From positions 89,281,968 to 89,345,967 of the forward strand of contig CM024761.1 of assembly GCA_014218235.1 (NCBI GenBank): a stretch of DNA of 64,000 nt. Direction: 5' to 3'. Every line of letters begins with the position of its first letter. Within the stretch, counting starts at the first letter, position 1. The stretch comes from Colocasia esculenta (Eukaryota; Streptophyta; Magnoliopsida; Alismatales; Araceae). Below the pieces are notes generated by a model, which did no database searches, had not been told where the DNA came from, and worked only from the letters and a program-made list of their open reading frames with translations. Both the position numbers and the translations under genes were made by a program. Shown here piece by piece: positions 1 through 11,129 of the stretch.

Positions 1-462
1 TCTAGCATTATATAAGCTTGATCTAGGGGCTTGATCTCATTTCACATTCTTGTGTTTTTTGTGTTCCCTTCGTATTGAAGGAAGACCTGGGGGTTCCAGG
101 GTGTGTGTTCCCTTCGAGTAGAAGGAAGACCTAGTGGTATCCAGGGTGGTGTATTTCCTCTTTGGGTTGTGAAGAGAAGACCAGCTGTGGCTGGTGTGTA
201 AGGGTCCATAAGGGGACTGTACCCTTGGGAAGGAAAGCCTGAGTTGTTGCTCAGGGACTGGACGTAGGACTCCTAAGGAGAGGGGATCCGAGCCAGGATA
301 AATCCTTGTGTAGTGTGATTGCCTTTGTGTATTTGTTTATCTTTACTAACACTAATATCTATCGAAGTGTTTTTGTTAATCTCTTTGTGAACAAATTTTA
401 GTTCTCATATTTTTAAGAATCCCATTCACCCCCCCCCCTCTGGGCTTGCTAGCTGGGCAACA
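1..462 (+). repeat. C1 5' LTR, 3' portion
   Basis: This is the R/U5 part of a copia LTR; its start lies before the window. It ends in CA at 461-462, directly before the primer-binding site, and has the C-run (about 428-438) typical of the end of Sirevirus LTRs. It is clearly homologous to the right end of the solo LTR at 40212-41973: both share the block around 'ggtccataagggg', 'ggactggacgtaggact' and 'ccaggataaat'. Two tandem copies of a 'cccttcg...gaaggaagacct' block occur at about 66-150. Confidence 0.85.
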
Positions 463-480
463 AGTGGATCAGAGCTAGTC
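463..480 (+). promoter_or_regulatory. C1 primer-binding site (degenerate)
   Basis: Directly after the LTR end the sequence AGTGGATCAGAGC resembles the plant initiator tRNA-Met site TGGTATCAGAGC with a few changes. The position immediately downstream of the LTR supports the call. The changes fit an old, inactive copy. Confidence 0.7.
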
Positions 481-526
481 TCTTTGACAAAGAAGAAGAT
501 CCAACGATCTGAAGAGAAAAGATCAA

Positions 527-2104
527 ATGGCAGCCCAAGGTCACTCCGAAGGTCAGTCAGTTAACAGGCACCGCTGTTCGATGGAGAAGAAGATTACACC
601 TATTGGAAAACAAGAATGGAGAATTTCCTACAAGGTCTCGACTATCAGATCTGGTCAATAGTTAAAGAAGGTGATCTTTTGGTTACTAATGAAAAAGATA
701 AGTGGACTGAAGACGACAAGAAAAAGATCTCCCTAAACTGCAAAGCCAAGAGCATTCTATGCTGTGCTCTTAGCAAGAAGGAATTCAACAGAATTTCCGC
801 CTGCAAATCCACCATGGAAATGTGGGAAAAACTCAGGATCACATATGAAGGCACCGACAAAGTCAAGGAAACCAGGATAGACATACTGGTGACACAATAT
901 GAAAGGTTTCAGATGCAGCCAGGAGAGTCAATAACCCAATGTTTAGCAGATTTACAGACATCACAAATGGGTTAGCCAGTCTTGGAAAGACTTACGAAAT
1001 GGGAGTCATGGTAAGAAAAATTCTGAGATCTCTACCATCTTCTGGACTCCCAAGTAACAGCTATAGAAGAAGCCAATGACCTAAAGAGGATGTCATTGGA
1101 GAAACTCGTCGGGGCCCTTATGGCCACTAAAATCAAACATGGAGAGACTGGGAGAGTCTTCGAGCAGAAAGAAACACTCAAATGCTCTCAAAGCTGAAGA
1201 AGACTTGTCAGAGGAGTTTTCAGACAACAATGAAAGTAATGAAGACGAAGACGACGAAGAAGCGATGTTATCAAGAAGACTACAAAGAATACTAGCAAAG
1301 AAGAAAAAGTATCAGTCCAGTAGAAGAGATATTCAAGAAAAACAAAGACTTTAAGAAGACAGATGGAAAGGATCAAAAGAAAGTTGAGCCTACATGCCAT
1401 GAGTGTAAGAAGCCCGGACATATGAGAGCAGAATGCCCGAAGCTGAAGAAAAGTGAATTTAGAAAGAAGGAAAGCTCAAGAAAACCAAGAAGATTCAAGA
1501 AGAAAGCTATGGCTGTGTCTTGGGACAACAGTAGTGACTCAGACAGCGAGTCAAGCTCAAGCAAAGAAGAAGAAGAAGAAGCCAACTTGGCATCATGGCC
1601 AACACTGAAGAAAAGGTAACATCAGACTCATCTTTCTCTTCTGTAATGATTCAGATTCAGATGATTGGAAGAAGCTTTTAATGAACTTATAGTAAATATA
1701 AAGAAGTATCTAAATTACTAAAAGCTAGTAAGAAAAATGTTGCTTGCCTTGAAAATACCAATTCAGATTTAAAATCAGAAAATGCGCAAATGGAGAAACA
1801 AATCACTGAACTTAAAAGAAGAAATGATCTGTTATGCAAAGATCTGAAAGATAAAAATAAACAAATAATAAAATTAGAAAAACAAGAAACCTTAGACGAA
1901 TTGAAAAAGGAAATTAAAACACTAACAGAAGAAAATGAAAAACTATCTAGCACACTAGAAAAATTCACCAACGGGAAAAATTCCTTAATATTAAAAGGTG
2001 CTAGACGGTCAGGAAAAAGAAAACAAGGATTTGGCTATACACCCCCAGATAATGAAGACACAATAGTATACCCGTATCCAACTCCTAAATTTGTAGTTGA
2101 ATAA
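527..2104 (+). pseudogene. gag: C1 gag, broken
   Basis: The gag capsid/nucleocapsid gene of the copia element, which would form the cytoplasmic particle. A start at 527 fits family position; the frame shifts near 580, and the longest open piece is 616-975, holding the copia gag core (FLQGLDYQIW and MEMWEKLRITYEG motifs). Further pieces follow in other frames, including an acidic linker (1139-1354) and a CCHC zinc knuckle (CHECKKPGHMRAEC, about 1393-1434). A long lysine/glutamate-rich coiled coil lies at 1790-2104. The large coiled-coil extension after the knuckle is a Sirevirus trait. At least three frameshifts and several stops make it non-functional. Confidence 0.85.
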
Positions 2105-3936
2105 GATACTTCATATAAATCAAACTTTAAGTATGTTCCGTATGAAAGGGTAACTAAAACAACATGTTGTAGCCATTGTAACAGGCTAGGTCACAGTAAA
2201 ATAACTTTTCCAACCAAACACAAAAAATGGATAATTAAAAGAAAAAATAATGACACTAACCAACCAGGACCCAAAAGAACTTGGCTATCTAAAGCTTGAT
2301 GTTTTCATTTCAGGGAAACCTTTGAGCATCCAAATAGTATTTGGATAGTGGATGCTCAAGGCATATGTCAGGTAATAGAAAGTTGTTCTCTCACCTCGAA
2401 GTTGAAGAAGGCACAGTGACATATGGAGACAATGGAAAAGGAACAGTGATAGGGTGCGGATCTGTCGGCAATAAAGAGAAAATGTTTATTGAAGATGTAT
2501 TATGCGTAAAAGGTCTGAAGCACAACCTAATCAGCATAAGCAAGCTATGTGATAGAGGACATCAAATCAGATTCCAAGAGTCCAAGTGCAGCATCATAAA
2601 GAAAGGAGCATTGATTTTCGAAGCTAATAGAGAAAAGAATATGTACGTGCTTTACCTAGAAGAATTAAAGGATCAGGATATCGGTTTAGCAGCAAGTAAG
2701 GAGCAGTCAACTGAGCTGTGGCACAGAAGATTGGGCCACTGCAATTTGGATGGCATGAGAAAATGATTAGAGAAGCCTAGTGGAAGGTCTACAAAGGTCA
2801 GCACAAGAATGGACGGTGTCTGTGGACCATTTGCGAAAGGAAAGCACACCAAGTCATCCTTCAAGTCAAATACTGTGGTAACAACCTCTAAACCCTTGAA
2901 CTCCTTCATATGGATTTATTTGGGCCAATGAGGACCACAAGTCTTGGAGGAAAGAATTTTGGATTTGTTATAGTAGATGACTATTCAAGATTCACATGGG
3001 TATCCTTTCTGGAACAAAATATGATACATTTGAAAGCTTTGTAAGTGTTAGTAAAAAGGTTCAGAAAGATAAGAAGTACTGCATTGTTGGAATCCGGTCA
3101 GATCATGGAGGAGAGTTCCAGAATGAAAAATTTGGCAAATTCTGTGATGACAAAGGGATAGAGCACAATTTCTCAGCACCAAGAACACCACAGCAGAATG
3201 GGTTGCTGAGAGAAAGAACAGAACCCTACTGGATATGGCAAGAACGATGTTGTCAGAATATGATCTGCCAAGGTACTTTTGGCTGAAGCAGTTAACACAG
3301 CTTGTTACATAATCAACCGGGTGATGATCAGGCCGATTCTAAAGAAAACAAAATATGAATTGTACAAGGGAAAGAAGCCGAAGATCAGTCACTTCAGACA
3401 TTCTGATGTCTATGTTTCATCCACAACAACGGCAAAAGAGACATTGGTAAGTTAGATACAAAATCAGATGAAGGCATTTTCATGGGGTATGCATCTAAAC
3501 CTAAAGGCTATAGGGTATTTAATAAGCGTACTTTATTAATTGAGCAATCAGTACACATTATCTTTGATGAAACTAACCCTTCCTGAGAAAGGAAGAAGAT
3601 AGTGATAATGATGATGCAGATGAATTGTCCAAGAAGCTAAAGAACTCATCAATTGAGGACAAGGAAGATCCATCTCTAGAAGACCTGCAACAAAAGGACA
3701 TAGTACACGAGAATCTTCCAAAGGAATGGAGATACAAGAAAGATCACCCTCTTGAAAACATTATTGGGGATCCATCTGTAGGGGTAAGAACAAGAGGTAA
3801 CATAATTCCATGTGTTATTTAGCTTTTATTTCTCAAATAGAGCCTAGGACAGTCAATAAAGCTATCACGATGAATCTTGGATTTTAGCCATGCAAGATGA
3901 ACTGAATCAGTTCAAGAAAAAACCATGTATGGTCGC
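2105..3936 (+). pseudogene. pol: C1 protease-integrase-RT start, broken
   Basis: The 5' part of the copia polyprotein. A second, damaged zinc-knuckle-like stretch (CSHCNRLGHSK) lies near 2170-2205. Protease is marked by LDSGCSRHMSG at about 2342, with the active-site D-S-G. The integrase zinc region shows ELWHRRLGHCN at 2720. The catalytic core is split: VDDYSRFTW near 2970, then SDHGGEFQNEKFG at 3098 and PRTPQQNG at 3180, but the frame slips just before the final glutamate helix. RT begins near 3870 (AMQDELNQF) and is interrupted at 3936 by T1. The remaining RT and RNase H are at 54629-56055. Confidence 0.88.
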
Positions 3937-5352
3937 TGTAGACACCCGGTTCTGGCTTATAAGTCAAACTACATTTCTTGTTAACTTAGTGGGCCCCTAG
4001 TTAGGCACTCACCTTGAGCCCATCATTAGCCTTGCTTTGAGCCCATTAACAGCCCAATTTCCATGAATATCCCATCCATTGTCTTTTAAAAGAGCCCATA
4101 TGCCTTAAATGCCTATTATTCTCCCACATGATTGGATAATAATTTGAAGATAATCGATTCCCTTTGACGCGACGTGTCGTAGCACCACGTTCATCCTTTT
4201 CGTGCCTTCCTTGGACGTCGCGACAGCCCATGCATATCCATGCACGTGGCTTCATAGTCGCGACGACTAAGGCCGTTGCGTTCATTTCTGTCGCATCCCT
4301 ACGATGCGTCGCGACTTCAGCCACGGCAACCACCTCAGCAACCACCTCCATATTATCCTCTCATGGCTTTTACCTTAATCTTCTGCAACCTCCCAACCCA
4401 CTTAAACGCATCTAGGGGATGGGGGACTCTTTGAAACCTCCTTAGGACTCTCACCCACGAGATTAATGAGGATTATTCTTCTATTTGGGTATTTATCACT
4501 TCAAATGGGATATTTTCTCTCTCTAAGTCTATATAAGCAAGGCCCTTTCTTCAGAACCAGGAGAGCCCCGTTTTCACCCCGAAGGGCTGCCAAAATTTCC
4601 TCTGATCAACACTTAGTCTCGCAGGCCTCCCATTCCCCTCATTTTTTACCTTGACCCTTCACTAAGTCACACTCATTTCACCATCTACAAGGCTTCAAGC
4701 TTGAAGAGGCGACCCTTGGAGCTTCTGGACCGAGAGAAGACATCATTTGGCACCAGGAAGTCGCCCTATACGGGGATCTTTCTTCCTCTTCCACTTCTTC
4801 TTCCTTCTTCATGCATTTTTATCACTTTATTAGATAGCAATCCATTTCCTTTTCCTTTCCTACGTTTTCCATACACCCAAGGGGTTCAAAACCACCCCCA
4901 GGTCCGTTCCCACCATGCTTCATCTCGTCTTTTCATTTTTGGCTGGATACTATGCTTAATATGTTCTAACAGGGTTCCTTTCCTTATTTTTGTTGTTTTG
5001 GCAGGTACTCAAGCTAGTTCTCGTGAGGAGCTCTTGTCCTCTGGCTGGGCGGAGGGTAGGAAGAAGGTCCTTCCACACTTCTCCCGCACTGTAGAGAACA
5101 CGACCGAGGAAGGCGACGTGACACCAAGAACGCGCCCCTATAGGGCGTCGCGAAACCAGCTTCATCGCGACGGGGTTCCCCGTCGTGACCTCAGGTCAGT
5201 ATGGTGTTCTCTCTCCTTTTCCTAGATTAGTTAGCTCGTATTATTTCTATTCCTAGGCAACTATCTAGGTGGCGATCACATCCTCTTTTCAATGCCTTTA
5301 TATTGAGCACATATTTGCGTGTATTGGGGGGCGCACAATCCCCGTGATTACA
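3937..5352 (+). repeat. T1 5' LTR
   Basis: A 1416-bp LTR starting TGTAGACACCC and ending GTGATTACA. Its partner is split into 25967-26984 and 54248-54623; the copies align throughout, with scattered, mainly transition-type differences and a small deletion near 26205 in the 3' copy. It is rich in TCGCGA/GTCGCGAC palindromes (for example about 4208, 4257, 4310 and 5148), an unusual CpG density for a plant LTR. Confidence 0.95.
4530..4536 (+). promoter_or_regulatory. TATA box of T1 5' LTR
   Basis: TATATAA in the context 'agtctatataagcaagg' has the form of a plant pol II TATA box and is preserved at 26536-26542 in the 3' LTR. Transcription would start about 30 bp downstream, placing the U3/R boundary near 4565. 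Confidence 0.65.
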
Positions 5353-5357
5353 CCTTT

Positions 5358-5376
5358 TGGCGATCACGGTGGGACC
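5358..5376 (+). promoter_or_regulatory. T1 primer-binding site, not tRNA-iMet
   Basis: TGGCGATCACGGTGGGACC starts 5 bp after the LTR end. It lacks the initiator-Met TGGTATCAGAGC match seen in the copia elements and in G1. The TGGCGA start is what a tRNA ending TCGCCA would prime; Tat-group elements often use non-Met tRNAs. The exact tRNA was not determined. Confidence 0.6.
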
Positions 5377-6551
5377 TTCAGTGCTACCCTCGTGAGTTTC
5401 AGCTTGTTTGCCTGCCATGTTTGATTGTTTAAATGCCTTCTTAGAACCCTGTTAGGTGTATTTTATCCTATTTTGGCGTTTTCTGTTCCCTGTGGGAGAC
5501 ACGGCGTATCGCGGCGATGCGACCTCGTCGCGGTGGATCAAAAGGATGCGTCCTTACGTACGTGTCTTTCCATTATCATTCACTGATCTTTGCCTTGTGA
5601 GTACATCCATGCATTCAGCATGCTGTTAGATCATGTATGTTCGTGTTTTTGTTTGGTAGAATCATGTTAGGGTCCGGATTTCCCTTTTACTTTCACTGTT
5701 TGATTCTTGTTCTGGTCGCGGAAGATCGTAGGGACGCGACAGTGTCGTGCCGTGGTGGAGGTCACGTTCACAGGTACGCACTGTTTGTTATTGTTTTAAT
5801 TTACGTGTCGGTTTTTTGTGTGTTTCATGATCCGTGACGTGCTTGTTAGTTCATTATATGATTGTTTTACGTGCTAGGTTAGCCTTTTCGCTGTTTGCTT
5901 GCATACAACTGTAGGTCTTTGCAGTATGTTGTTATCGCGCCGAGGCGTTCGGTCACGATAAGGTCGCGGTGTATCTGGTCACTGCGACTTTGGCAGAGTC
6001 CTGTTAGTTGTTTTCTGTGTTAGCATAAGTTAGATATCGCATTATTTCATGCATATAAACTATTGATCCGTGTTGTTAGGTTACCTTCCTTGGATGAGTG
6101 GGTCCTCTCACCTGCGAGAACTCGTGGGCTGACTAAGACCGCCTTCCGAGGGCCTCCGTAAGTCCTCGTGACCGTACGCACATTGCGGTTCACCGGGCCG
6201 GTTGTACCCGTCACCCCCTTAGTTTGAGCCACCTCCACACGTGAGTTGTGTCTCCCCTAGTTGCACCGGAGAACTTGAGTTCACACTTATTAGGGTCCCA
6301 CGTGACCGAGTGGCTTTCCATTAATTTATTCATTTAAAAGTCAAGTGCAAACCTCAAAATTTGGACCGTAATCATGATAACTTGAGTGCTCCTTCTTATC
6401 TCACAGTCCTTCTTGTTGTGATAGCATCTAGGTTTTGTCTGTGTTGGTGTCATGTCCCCTAGTTGCTTAGGGGTGGTGCATGCGTCATTGTCTAAGTAGA
6501 TCGAGTCAGTCCCCTCCAACCATTGTATTATATCATAATCCTCTGGTCAGT
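5377..6551 (+). other. T1 untranslated leader
   Basis: About 1.2 kb between the primer-binding site and the gag start, without a convincing coding frame. It repeats GTCGCG/CGCGAC motifs (about 5508-5530, 5716 and 5935-5965) like the LTR. A long leader is common in Tat elements and would hold dimerisation and packaging signals, though none can be pointed to here. Confidence 0.6.
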
Positions 6552-8873
6552 ATGGACCAATTCTGGGTCCTTGCCGATGATGTCTTGCCCATTGGACTTC
6601 TTGAGGAAGTGGCCCAAACCTCTGCGGCCGTCCTCTCCGATCACGTCCAGCCCCCTCTTGTCATTGGAAGTCAATCCCGCCCTCCTTCTCCTCCAGGGGT
6701 AGATGACCCCCATTCTCAATTTAGTCAGCTTCTTCCTCATCTTAGTCCGGACCAAGTCCGCGAGTTTCTGGCCGCTGCCAAAGGCAAGCGACCCTTGTCT
6801 CCACCTACTCACAATTCAGCCCAACAGACTGTCTCCTCTGCCCCTGTTATTTCAGCACCACATGTACCTTCCGTTGTGGCAGACCCCACACCCCTCCGTC
6901 CTCAGGCTATTCATTTCTCGGAGCCTAGCTACCTTCTAGCACGGGAGGTTCGGCCCAAGTCCCCTCCAATGTCCTCTTTCTATCAGGCCAAACCTTCTCA
7001 CCTTCCCCACGAGAGGTCCTATTCGTTGGAGCAATCTCGCTCCCTCATTCCTTCTCACCATGCCACGTCCCCCTCCGACTTCCTTGCGGAGTGGACAACC
7101 ATGAAGAAGGAACTCCATGACCTCAGAAGTCAGCTAGACCCCCGGAAGGTCGCCGACATTCCACTCCCCTCCTTCCAACATCTCCGGGTTCCGCCCCAGT
7201 CAGAGCTCTCGGTCTACAGATGGTACTCTGGGGTGGGTGACCCTTATGTGCACCTAAAAGATTTTGTGTATGAGTCAGCCCCACACAAGTACGACTGCCA
7301 CCTTATGGCGTACTTGTTCAGAAAATCCTTGGACGGTCCGGCCCTTGAATGGTTTTACTCTCTGCCACCTGAGGAAGCCGAAGATTTTTGAATTGTACAA
7401 GAAAGGTTCTTACAGCAATTCCAAGATCGAGTTGGACCCGAATATTCATTTGTTGATCTAGTGGCCGAAAAGATGAAGGTCGATGAGGAATTTTCAGTCT
7501 ACGCCGACAGATGGCGTTCCCTTGCTGCTAAGGTCCGTTGCCCAATGCCCGAAGAGGAAAAGGTCAAGCTATTGATTTCCAATGCCACTCCCACATACCG
7601 GGCCATCCTAGCCATGAACGACATCACCACCATGCACCAGCTGTATAGTTGAGCCCGCTTCATCCAGACACAACTTAAGGACTCGCCTATCCACTCCATG
7701 TTCAAGACCCCCAAATCTCGTTACCCTAAGAAGCCTAAGGGCCCAATTACTGAGGGTGTCCAAACTAATGAACAGTAGGTGCAGTAATAACCCCAAGGCC
7801 TAGTAGGTAGATCTCACTACACCCAACAGCCCCAGCAACCATGGAACAACATTAGACAGCCGCCTCCTCAGGGCCAGAATTCCCAACATGATCAACACCA
7901 GTACAATCAAGTCCCTCCACCCCAAATGGTTTTGCTCCCAGAAAGCCCAATGGGCCAAAGAGAGCTCAATACCCTCCTCTTCCAGAGACCTTGGCCGATA
8001 TCTTTGTAGCCCTTATGTCTCTCAATGCCCTTAGGCTCCCTCCTAAGAAACCAAATTGGAATATGGCAGCAAACCAGACCAAGTACTGTGTGTACCATCT
8101 TCATCCAGGCCATAATGTGTCAGATTGTTTCCAATTCCGGGATATTATATATGATCTTCATGAAGAAAATCAGATCGATTGGGCAGAGATGAAAAGATTG
8201 ATCCAGACACTGAGGGACCAGTAGGGTCAAAGACAGCAGCAACAACAGCAGAGGCGACAGCAGCCACAACAACAACAACAACAATTCCAGCAACAGCAGC
8301 ACCAATTCTAGCAGCCTTTCCAGCAACAATTCCAACAACAACAGCAACCCCAACAACCGGCAAATGACCTCGGCATAATTCTTAATCCCATGCCTCAACA
8401 TCAGCCCGCTCCAAACCCACAACCTGTTCCACCACCTCCCCCACCTGCACAGGTTAATCCAGTCATACACCACCCACCACCAGAAGCCGCATGGGCCTTC
8501 GATGACAAACACGAAGTGGGCCAACTCTTGGCCATTTCCCATACCACCCCTATTTCCGCTATATCTACATCCACCACACCCACCATTGCCACCATTACCT
8601 CGCCGCTCTACAGCTCCCCATCATACAACCCGTTGTCGCTTCGCCTATCAACATCCCATTTCCCCTACGCCAGCGCCACTATTACCCAACCCTTCCATCC
8701 TTGACACCACTCCTCCTCCACTCCACCATAACCTCGCTCTACGGAGCGGGCGTATGTTTCACCGGATGTACCCAAATGCATCCGGGTCTATGCCGGGTCA
8801 GCAAACCCAACCCTCCAACAATCAGCAGCAGCAACAGGATGCCGATGAGTTAGATCCAGTTCCGGGAACTTAG
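6552..8873 (+). pseudogene. gag: T1 gag, broken
   Basis: The gypsy gag gene. A likely start is the ATG at 6552 (MDQFWVLADDVLP). A proline/serine-rich N-terminal part is followed by the capsid core (WYSGVGDPYVHLKDF at about 7222; GPALEWFYSLPPEEAEDF at 7335-7391). The frame shifts at about 7390, and the capsid continues at 7461-7652 (EFSVYADRWRSLAAKV). A single CCHC-like knuckle (YCVYHLHPGHNVSDC, about 8082-8128) is of the Tat type. Then come a polyglutamine tract and a proline-rich tail to a TAG near 8872. In-frame stops sit near 7650, 7778-7790, 8222 and 8309, mostly TAG or TGA. Confidence 0.85.
8228..8361 (+). repeat. CAA/CAG repeat coding polyglutamine
   Basis: An imperfect CAA/CAG trinucleotide tract that reads as glutamine-rich protein in the gag frame, broken by a TAG near 8309. 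Trinucleotide slippage explains it. It sits between the gag zinc knuckle and the proline-rich tail. Confidence 0.85.
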
Positions 8874-8882
8874 TATGACATC

Positions 8883-10352
8883 TTGAAGAACTTGGACCAA
8901 ACTCCAACAAAAATCTCCATCCTTGAGTTAATCAAGAGGTCACACACCCACCAAGATGCCCTGAGAGCATTCTTGCAAAGGGTCATGGTAAGTGAAGACA
9001 TGAACCATGACAACCTACCTTTCGTGCTCTCTATTGTGAACAAAGGACCGACAATTACCTTTTCGGATGGTGAGTTAGCTCCTCCTGAGGCTAGAAGAAT
9101 GCCCTTGTGTGTAACCCTCACCATAAACAAAGTGGCCATTGATGCAGCATTTGTTGATACAGGGGCCTCTGTTAATGTATGTCTGCTGAGCACCTTGAGA
9201 GCTTGTAACATCTCGGAGTGCCGCTTGCAGCCCACTCCTACAACGGTGGCGGCTTGTGACAATTCTCGGCGAGCCTACCATGGCCTTATTTCTCTACTGG
9301 CTGAATTAGGGCCACTTATCATGACTGTGGACTTTTATGTGCTAGATATCGATCCCACCTACAATGCTATTCTAGGCCGCCCTTGGATCGAAGCATTAGG
9401 GGCAGTACCCTCCACAGCTCATCAGTGTTTGAAATTCACCTTTCAAGGGCGTATAGTCAAAGTCAAAAGTGCAGCAACTACTCACACTATGGAGGCTATA
9501 GAGAATATCATGCCGTCAGTCTGGCCATCTAATAAGCCTGTCATCTCTGTGCTCGATATAAATTACCCATGGGCTTACACTTTCTCATCCAATCGTCCGA
9601 TTGTGTCTCCATCACTGACAGCCATTAGAAAGCATACGTCAACAAATACCAAAGGCTGGGATATCATGTTCAGGATTGGCTATCAGACAGGAAAAGGTTT
9701 GGGAACCCATCTCCAAGGGCGGACCAAGGCCGTCACTGGCACAAAGAAATTTACAAAGCATGGTCTAGGATACGCAAAATGGGCAGCATTCTCATCTGCC
9801 TCACAGTCAAGTCCCGGACCTCTTACTTGGACATTATATGACCACTTTGTCAGAGGGCCCATACAACCCGGGTATAACATCACAGTAGAAGAGGCACCGA
9901 TGTCAGCATATCAAATCCTAGAGGCTTATCGGCCTAGCAAGAAAAGGAAGCCAGAGACAAAGACAGTGGATTCAGATATTGAAGATTTATTCCCTGCAGT
10001 GAGTTTCCTATTCAGGGAGGACAGCAACACTCCGCCATCAGAAGCACAAGCAGAAGGGCAGGGCCTTGAAGACCTTGTTTCATTAGTTAGTCATTTGTTC
10101 GTCGAGGACAGTGTGGCACAGCTGCCAGCAGTGATAGAATCAGCATCAACAATCACCACCAAGCGACAACTGCTTGGACTTGGTGAAAAGTTTGAAACCA
10201 TGAACCTCATCAACCCAACAACGGAGTTCTGGCCAGGGTATTCCCAGCCTTTCAATCATTTTGTGTATTCCATCTTTGTTTATAAATTCACCTCCATCCT
10301 TTTTCCCCTCCCATCATTCTCCAGTTCTCTCCCGACGCTCTCGAAGCGTTAA
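8883..10352 (+). pseudogene. pro: T1 protease with G-patch-like segment
   Basis: This 489-residue open frame holds the retroviral-type aspartic protease: FVDTGASVNVCLL (Asp codon at 9156) and the later ILGRPWIEALGAVPST, the conserved flap and hydrophobic-glycine parts of gypsy proteases. About 165 residues later GWDIMFRIGYQTGKGLG (about 9655-9705) matches the G-patch pattern found after protease in Tat polyproteins. The frame ends at a TAA at 10350. It is the longest intact block of T1 besides integrase. Upstream it should continue from gag, but a TAG at about 8872 separates them. Confidence 0.88.
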
Positions 10353-11129
10353 ATCCTTCTGCATCTTCTTTCACCATCTCTTTAATGGCTCGGTTCTATC
10401 CTTCTCCCGATGCCTTCGCTCTTAGGAGGGTTAATTTCCTTTCTTAATATGTTGCTTAAAAAAAATAAAAATCAAAATCAAAATAAAAAAATGCCTTCTC
10501 TCTTCCTCGTTTCCCATCTTTCCCTTGCCCTTCTCATCAAGCGGCGATCCCTGCCTTTCCCCTTTCTCTTTCATCGAACGACAATACCCATCCTTCTCCT
10601 TTCAAACACCAATCTCCCGCTGCAGTTCTCATCCTCAGATGGCGATCCCCTCCCCTCACCTTCCTGCTCTCGACGACGATCCCCGTCACCTCTTGATTTT
10701 CGGACGGCGATCCCCTCCCCTCGCCTTCCTGCTCTCGACGACGATCCCCGTCACCTCTTGATTTTCGGACGGCGATCCCCGTCCCCTCGCCTTCCTGCTC
10801 TCGACGGCGATCCCCGTCACCTCTTGATTTTTGGATGGTGATCCCTGTCCCCTCGCCTTCCTGCTCTTGATGGTGATCCCCGTCACCTCTTGATCCTCGG
10901 ACGGTGATCCCCGTCCCCTCGCCTTCCTGCTCTCGACGGCGATCCCCGTCACCTCTTGATCCTAGGACAGCGATCCCCGTCCCCTCGCCTTCCTACCCTC
11001 GACGATGATCCCCGTCACCCCTGCGCTTTTCTCTGCTTTGACGGCGATCCCCGTCACCCCCTTCTTCCTTGGCGATGATCCCCGCCTTTCTCCTTCAGCC
11101 CAAGCTGCGGTCTTCACCCACTGACCACC
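10353..11129 (+). other. Protease-RT spacer of T1
   Basis: A stretch between the protease frame and the RT frame, made largely of pyrimidine-rich DNA and the minisatellite described separately, with an A-rich segment at about 10456-10492. Short open frames here have the biased composition of translated repeats and no recognisable domain. In the related Ogre elements an intron lies between protease and RT, so this segment might be non-coding in the mature mRNA; that is inference only. Confidence 0.5.
10643..11075 (+). repeat. 65-66 bp minisatellite in T1
   Basis: About five tandem copies of a 65-66 bp unit plus degenerate remnants at the right end. Each unit has two half-units beginning CGGCGATCCCCGTC, followed by 'ccctcgccttcctgctct' and then 'acctcttgat'. 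Successive units differ by a few bases, mostly C/T changes (for example tggtgatccctgt near 10843). Confidence 0.9.

Larger units (their letters stand above)
1..3936 (+). mobile_element. C1: outermost Ty1/copia element, 5' half
   Basis: The left half of a copia retrotransposon: LTR end, primer-binding site, gag, protease, integrase and the first codons of reverse transcriptase. The order PR-INT-RT is diagnostic of Ty1/copia. The element stops inside RT at 3936, where a Tat gypsy element begins, and resumes at 54629 after the duplicated target GTCGC (3932-3936 and 54624-54628). The long gag with a coiled-coil tail and the LTR style (tandem blocks, C-run before the end) fit the Sirevirus/Maximus group. 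It is the oldest layer of the nest, and its coding frames carry many stops and frameshifts. Confidence 0.9.

Noticed and set aside
428..438. C-run as an assembly or sequencing artefact
   Set aside because: A similar run occurs near the ends of the C1, S2, C3 and C4 LTRs, so it is a family feature.
8120..8595. Leucine-, valine- or glycine-rich minus-strand frames opposite T1 gag
   Set aside because: They are the reverse reading of the CAA/CAG and proline-rich repeats.
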